Source: Rubrivivax sp.
GTDB lineage: Bacteria; Pseudomonadota; Gammaproteobacteria; Burkholderiales; Burkholderiaceae
DNA length: 18,135 nt
Direction: 5' to 3'
NCBI GenBank assembly: GCA_016790225.1
Contig: JAEUOZ010000071.1
Coordinates: forward strand, 1 to 18,135
The notes below the pieces were generated by a model. That model ran no database searches. It had not been told where the DNA came from and worked only from the letters and a program-made list of their open reading frames with translations. How positions within the stretch are numbered: position 1 is the stretch's first letter; each line of letters starts with the position of its first letter. Shown in pieces: positions 14,618 to 18,135 of this stretch. The translations under genes were made by a program, and so were the position numbers.

Positions 14618-16090
14618 ATGAAATACCTCAACGATGCCGGCGGCCGCTACAAGCTGCCGCTGAAGAGCGACGAAGGCAAGACCTTGTGCACGCTGCTGTG
14701 GGGCGATCCGCTGCAGGAGATCGCGCGCGAGGGCAGCGGTGCGGCCGAGCGGGTGAAGGTGCGCGCCCGCAAGCGCACCGGCTGGGTGCCGGCCAGCGCG
14801 GTGTCGGACAGCGGGCTGCTGGAGATCTACGTCATCGACGTCGGCCAGGGCGACGGCGTGCTGATGCGCACGCCGCAGGACGACGCCTGGCACATGATCG
14901 ACGCCGGCATCCGCGCCAGCGCACAGATGACGCGCAAGGGTGCGGCCAACTTCGTGCGCTGGAAGTTCATCGACGACCTGCGGCGCGACAAGGTGACGCT
15001 GAAGAACATGGTCGTCACCCACCCCGACGCCGACCACTACGGCGGCATGATCGACCTGCTGTCCGGCGCACTGCCCGACGGCCGCAGCTTCGGCATCGAG
15101 GTGCAGAACTTCTGGCATTGCGGCATCGGTCGCTTCAAGGATGGCGACAAGCTTGGCGCGCTGCGCAGCGACACCAGCATCACGCCGTTGCCGCACGCCA
15201 GCCCGCCGCTGAAGGCCGAGGCGCGCTTCATCGTCGAGCTGCTGGACGGCAAGACGCACTTCGGCCGGCCGAAGCGGCCTTTCGCAGGCGACTTCGCCGC
15301 GCTGGCCAAGCTGGTGGGCAAGCTGCCCAAGAAGGTGAACAACCTGTCGCAGGCCGACAACTGGCTGCCCGGCTATGCACCGGCCCCCGGCGCGGCGGCG
15401 ATCCGCGTGCTGGGCCCGGTGCAGGAGAAGCTGGCCGGCGGCGGCAAGGGCATGCGCTGGCTGTCCAGCGAAAGCGTCACCCGCAACGGCCATTCGGTGG
15501 TGCTGCGGGTGGACTATGGCCAGGCCCGGCTGCTGCTGACCGGCGACCTGAACACCGCCTCGCAGCGGCTGCTGCTGGGCTGCCATCCGGCCGCCGAGTT
15601 CAATGCCGACGTGGCCAAGGGCTGCCACCACGGCAGCGACGACATCGACCTGGGTTTCGTGCGCGCGATGGCGGCACGCGCCACGGTCATTTCCTCTGGC
15701 GACAACGAGGACTACGCCCACCCGCGGCCGCGGGTGATGGGCGCCAGCGCACGCTACGGCCGCGAATCGCTGGACGCCGACGGCACGGCCATGCCGCCGC
15801 TGCTGTACAGCACCGAGCTGGCGCGCTCGGTGGGCCTGGACTTCGCCAGCCACGCGCGCACCGTGGCCGAGCCGAAGCAGGCATTCCCGCCGGCCGCGCT
15901 GGAGGTGGATTTCGACGCCTCGCCCGAAGGCCGCTACCGCCGGCTGGCCTGGATGCCGATGGCCACCGATCTGGTGTACGGGCTGGTCAACGTGCGCACC
16001 GACGGCCGCCACATCCTGTGCGCGACGATGAAGGAAGGTTCGTCGGACTTCGACCTGCAGGTGTTCCAGGCCGGCATCGATCCGGCCTGA
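14618..16090 (+). CDS. ComEC/Rec2-type metallo-beta-lactamase-fold protein with N-terminal SH3-like segment
   Basis: 490 aa from the ATG at 14618 with AGGGG about 9 nt upstream. Residues 16-63 look like a bacterial SH3 segment, ending VRARKRTGWVPASAVS. The MBL domain follows with the ComEC-type signature: IYVIDVGQGDGVLM (70-83), the zinc motif HPDADH (135-140), LLTGDLN (306-312) and CHHGSDD (336-342), then a SSGDNEDYAHPRPRV segment typical of ComEC C-terminal domains. ComEC itself has membrane helices for DNA uptake; none are present here and there is no signal peptide, so this is a soluble standalone relative. Hydrolysis of a phosphodiester or nucleotide substrate is the family expectation, but the substrate is unknown. 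A terminator follows, so the gene is probably monocistronic. Confidence 0.85.
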   Translation: MKYLNDAGGRYKLPLKSDEGKTLCTLLWGDPLQEIAREGSGAAERVKVRARKRTGWVPASAVSDSGLLEIYVIDVGQGDGVLMRTPQDDAWHMIDAGIRASAQMTRKGAANFVRWKFIDDLRRDKVTLKNMVVTHPDADHYGGMIDLLSGALPDGRSFGIEVQNFWHCGIGRFKDGDKLGALRSDTSITPLPHASPPLKAEARFIVELLDGKTHFGRPKRPFAGDFAALAKLVGKLPKKVNNLSQADNWLPGYAPAPGAAAIRVLGPVQEKLAGGGKGMRWLSSESVTRNGHSVVLRVDYGQARLLLTGDLNTASQRLLLGCHPAAEFNADVAKGCHHGSDDIDLGFVRAMAARATVISSGDNEDYAHPRPRVMGASARYGRESLDADGTAMPPLLYSTELARSVGLDFASHARTVAEPKQAFPPAALEVDFDASPEGRYRRLAWMPMATDLVYGLVNVRTDGRHILCATMKEGSSDFDLQVFQAGIDPA

Positions 16091-16100
16091 AGCTGCACCG

Positions 16101-16131
16101 GCCCCGGCATTAACCGGGGCTTAAGCTTTTT
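16101..16131 (+). terminator. Intrinsic terminator after the MBL-fold gene
   Basis: GCCCCGG pairs with CCGGGGC across a CATTAA loop, and the stem is followed by TTAAGCTTTTT. It starts 10 nt after the stop codon. The stem is short but GC-only and the T-run is clear. Confidence 0.75.
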
Positions 16132-16218
16132 CTGGCCTGATGCCGGGGCGGCCGCCGGCCGCTCACGTAGCATCGCGCCCGCCCCGCGTCGTTGGGATGC
16201 GGCCGAATCACCCATCGC

Positions 16219-16749
16219 ATGAAGCACACCCATTACATCCGCCAGAGCCGCCTTTTCTGCATGTACCGCAACCACGTGCTGGACATCGGCCCGTACCTGG
16301 TGGGGCGCAAGTCGCTGGAACTGGGCCCGAACAAGGGCTTCCTGTTCGAGAAGTTCTATCCGCAGGTGCCGTCGTACACCCTGGTGGAACCGAACCCGCA
16401 CTTCGAGAAGTTCTACGTCAAGCTGCAGCGCCGGCACCGCAACCTGCACTACAAGATCTGCGGTTTCGAGCGCTTCGAGACCGACGAGACCTTCGACACC
16501 ATCGTGATGATGGCGGTGATCTCGCACATCCCGATGGAGCCCTCGGCGATGGTCGACAAGATCGACGGTATGCTCAACCCCGGCGGCTACCTGATCGTGG
16601 AGACCAACAACTCCAAGCGCAACCTGGCCGTCTTCGACCTGTGCGAGCAGCGCTACGAGAAGCTGGTGGTCAAGCCCTCGTACTCGGGCCTGATGCGCCG
16701 GCTGAAGATCGACTACCGCGACGTGCTGATCTACAAGAAGCCGACCTAG
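16219..16749 (+). CDS. Small class I SAM-dependent methyltransferase-like protein
   Basis: 176 aa from the ATG at 16219; a TTG at 16192 in the same frame is less likely, and neither has a strong ribosome site. The Rossmann-type methyltransferase order is visible: motif I as LELGPNKGFLFEKF, motif II acidic end in TLVEPNP, motif post-II as FDTIVMMAVISHIP, and the MLNPGGYLIVETNN strand. Motif I lacks the common G-x-G spacing (ELGPNKG). The chain is shorter than most family members and ends soon after the core, so it has no obvious substrate-recognition domain. The cofactor is probably SAM; the substrate is unknown. Its stop codon overlaps the stop of the convergent PAP2 gene. Confidence 0.75.
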   Translation: MKHTHYIRQSRLFCMYRNHVLDIGPYLVGRKSLELGPNKGFLFEKFYPQVPSYTLVEPNPHFEKFYVKLQRRHRNLHYKICGFERFETDETFDTIVMMAVISHIPMEPSAMVDKIDGMLNPGGYLIVETNNSKRNLAVFDLCEQRYEKLVVKPSYSGLMRRLKIDYRDVLIYKKPT

Positions 16750-17396
16750 AAGCCATACAGCCTGGACAGCACCAGGATGATCGTCCAGACCAGGAACATG
16801 GTGACGATCGTGTGGCTGAGGTAGTGCACGCCCTTCAGCATCTGGTAGATGCCGACGATCCAGCCGGTGGCCATGCCGAAGGCCAGGCCGGCCCACTGCA
16901 GGTGCGGCGGCATCACGAAGTACAGCGACATCAGCGCGAAGGCGCCACTGCAGTGCGCCGCCGGGAAGCCGCGGCCGCGCACGCGGCCCGGCACGCGCGG
17001 GATGGATTCGAACAGCGTGCGGTAGGGCTCGGTGCCGCCGTAGCGGTCGACATAGCAGGGGTACAGCACGCCGGTCTGGCGCTTGATGAACCAGGCGGTG
17101 ATCGGCGCGACGACGATGCAGGTGATCAGGAAGCCGGCCTGCCGGGCATCGAGCGGCAGGCCCGGCACCAGCATGCAGGCCACCAGCGCCAGCACGAAGG
17201 CGACCAGCACCCACTTGGGGCCCTGGTAGAAGATCAGCCGCGGCATCGGGGCCTGCGCGTCGATGCGCCAGCCGCGCACGGGGTGGTAGAAGCGGTCCTG
17301 CACGCGAAGATCGATCGGGGTCTTCTCGAAGATCACGATCGTCAGCACGACGCACAGGAAGCTCGCCAGGATGCTCAGGTTGCTGTTGATGGGCAT
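16746..17396 (-). CDS. PAP2-superfamily membrane phosphatase with altered active-site motifs
   Basis: 216 aa with about six hydrophobic helices. PAP2 phosphatases remove phosphate from lipids or lipid A precursors at the membrane. The motifs are KRQTGVLYP (K105-P113), then FPAAHCSG (144-151) where the classical motif is PSGH, and QMLKGVHYLSH (185-195) where the classical motif is SR-x5-H-x3-D. The two histidines expected for catalysis (H148 and H191) remain; the Gly before H148 is Ala, and H195 replaces the final Asp. A subfamily with FPAGH and RGAHF-x-SH has similar changes, so this is probably an active lipid phosphatase of that branch. A degenerate enzyme is possible. It is divergent from the metallophosphatase lipoprotein. 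Confidence 0.8.
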   Translation of the reverse strand: MPINSNLSILASFLCVVLTIVIFEKTPIDLRVQDRFYHPVRGWRIDAQAPMPRLIFYQGPKWVLVAFVLALVACMLVPGLPLDARQAGFLITCIVVAPITAWFIKRQTGVLYPCYVDRYGGTEPYRTLFESIPRVPGRVRGRGFPAAHCSGAFALMSLYFVMPPHLQWAGLAFGMATGWIVGIYQMLKGVHYLSHTIVTMFLVWTIILVLSRLYGF

Positions 17397-17473
17397 GGCG
17401 CAACGATAGCGCGGCCACGCCCCCTACACTGGGCGACATGCCGATGAAATGCAGGCGCCCGGGGGTGCGAACG

Positions 17474-18135
17474 ATGAAGCTGCTGAACATGGCGCGGCTC
17501 GCCGCCCCGCTGCTGCTGGCCGGCTGCGCCGCGCTGCCACCTTCGCAGCCTGTTGACGTCAAGCTGATCGGCTTCAACGATTACCACGGCAACCTGCAGT
17601 CGCCGGGCAGCTTCGCGCCCAACCTGGCGGTGCCGGCGGCGCAGCGCGTGCCGGTGGGCGGGGCGGCGCACATCGCCGCGCACGTCAACCGGCTCAAGGC
17701 CCAGAACCCGAACCATGTGGTGGTGGGCGCCGGCGACATGATCGGCGCCACGCCGCTGATCAGCTCGCTGTTCCATGACGAGCCTTCGGTGGAGACGCTG
17801 AACCGCATCGGCCTGGAGTTCAACGCCGTGGGCAACCACGAGTTCGACAAGGGCTCGGCCGAGCTGCTGCGCCTGCAGCGCGGCGGCTGCAAGCTCGACG
17901 CGCAGGGCCGGGTGGACCTGAACAGCTGCCAGGGCGCCAAGGTGGGCACGCCGGTGCCCTTCGAGGGCGCGAAGTTCCAGTGGCTGTCGGCCAACGTGAT
18001 CGTCAGCGCCACCGGGCAGACGCTGCTGCCGGCCTATGGCGTCAAGCGCTTCCAGGGCGTGCCGGTGGCCTTCATCGGCATGACGCTGAAGGACACGCCG
18101 GGCATCGTCATCCCCACCGGCGTGGCCGGGCTGGA
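17474..18135 (+). CDS. Lipoprotein of the UshA-type bifunctional metallophosphatase/5'-nucleotidase family, 3' partial
   Basis: The first 220 codons are present and the frame runs off the window end. The ATG at 17474 is preferred over one at 17438 in the same frame: it has GGGGGTG upstream and begins a lipoprotein signal peptide, MKLLNMARLAAPLLLAGC, with lipobox LAGC and lipidated Cys18. A possible -10 TACACT (17425-17430) would place transcription start near 17438, leaving only 17474 inside the transcript. Metal-binding motifs of the calcineurin-like domain follow in order: FNDYHGNL (D36, H38), GAGDMIGATP (D88) and GNHEFD (N121, H122). The family dephosphorylates 5'-nucleotides in the periplasm for purine and phosphate salvage. 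The C-terminal substrate-specificity domain lies outside the window. Confidence 0.9.
   Translation, partial: MKLLNMARLAAPLLLAGCAALPPSQPVDVKLIGFNDYHGNLQSPGSFAPNLAVPAAQRVPVGGAAHIAAHVNRLKAQNPNHVVVGAGDMIGATPLISSLFHDEPSVETLNRIGLEFNAVGNHEFDKGSAELLRLQRGGCKLDAQGRVDLNSCQGAKVGTPVPFEGAKFQWLSANVIVSATGQTLLPAYGVKRFQGVPVAFIGMTLKDTPGIVIPTGVAGL

Noticed and set aside
13772..16012. A 746-codon minus-strand frame across the amn start and the MBL-fold gene
   Set aside because: It crosses two well-supported genes and the divergent promoter gap between them, and has shadow composition.
1..18135. Mobile element, prophage, CRISPR array, tRNA or rRNA
   Set aside because: I found no transposase, integrase, att-like duplication, spaced repeat array or cloverleaf; the only tandem repeat is coding.

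Overview
The window is uniformly very GC-rich. Codons end mostly in G or C, and long spurious ORFs lie opposite nearly every real gene. The gene set (AMP nucleosidase of E. coli Amn type, EF-G paralogue, TerC with a manganese riboswitch, GGDEF/EAL enzyme, OmpA-family protein) and the protein style point to a betaproteobacterium of the order Burkholderiales, probably near Roseateles, Rubrivivax or Leptothrix. That placement is inference from family resemblance; no rRNA or other marker is present. I see no phage, transposon, integron, tRNA or CRISPR. This looks like ordinary chromosome carrying several well-made regulatory elements.

Layout, 1-4.6 kb: the 3' part of an OmpA-family protein with a long polyproline linker, then a double-hairpin terminator. 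Next comes an HDOD-domain protein on the minus strand. Upstream of it on the same strand is a two-gene operon of very small proteins (58 and 85 aa) with a near-consensus sigma-70 promoter overlapped by an inverted repeat, a leader of about 230 nt with strong hairpins, and a 15-bp hairpin after the last stop. After a gene-free stretch come a helix-turn-helix-like protein (minus) and a divergent aldo/keto reductase (plus).

Layout, 4.6-8.2 kb: a TerC-family membrane protein (minus) flanked by a clean intrinsic terminator and by a yybP-ykoY-type (Mn2+) riboswitch. The switch logic can be read from the sequence: one strand can pair either with the aptamer P1 stem or with the Shine-Dalgarno. An EF-G-like translation factor with a non-canonical G2 region follows on the same strand.

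Layout, 8.2-13.0 kb: a secreted S8 (subtilisin-like) protease ending in seven perfect GLVMSE hexapeptides overlaps by 4 bp (GTGA) with an 854-aa membrane PAS-GGDEF-EAL protein. Protease and c-di-GMP enzyme are therefore very likely co-translated.

Layout, 13.0-18.1 kb: AMP nucleosidase (minus) and a divergent standalone ComEC/Rec2-type metallo-beta-lactamase-fold protein with an N-terminal SH3-like segment, then a terminator. A small SAM-methyltransferase-like protein follows, convergent with a divergent-motif PAP2 phosphatase (their stop codons share one CTAG). Last is the 5' part of a lipoprotein of the UshA-type metallophosphatase/5'-nucleotidase family, cut by the window end.

The strongest points for follow-up are the GLVMSE-tailed protease coupled to the c-di-GMP enzyme, the riboswitch with an explicit switching helix, and the tightly controlled micro-operon of two tiny proteins. 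I did not find a clearly novel multi-gene system.
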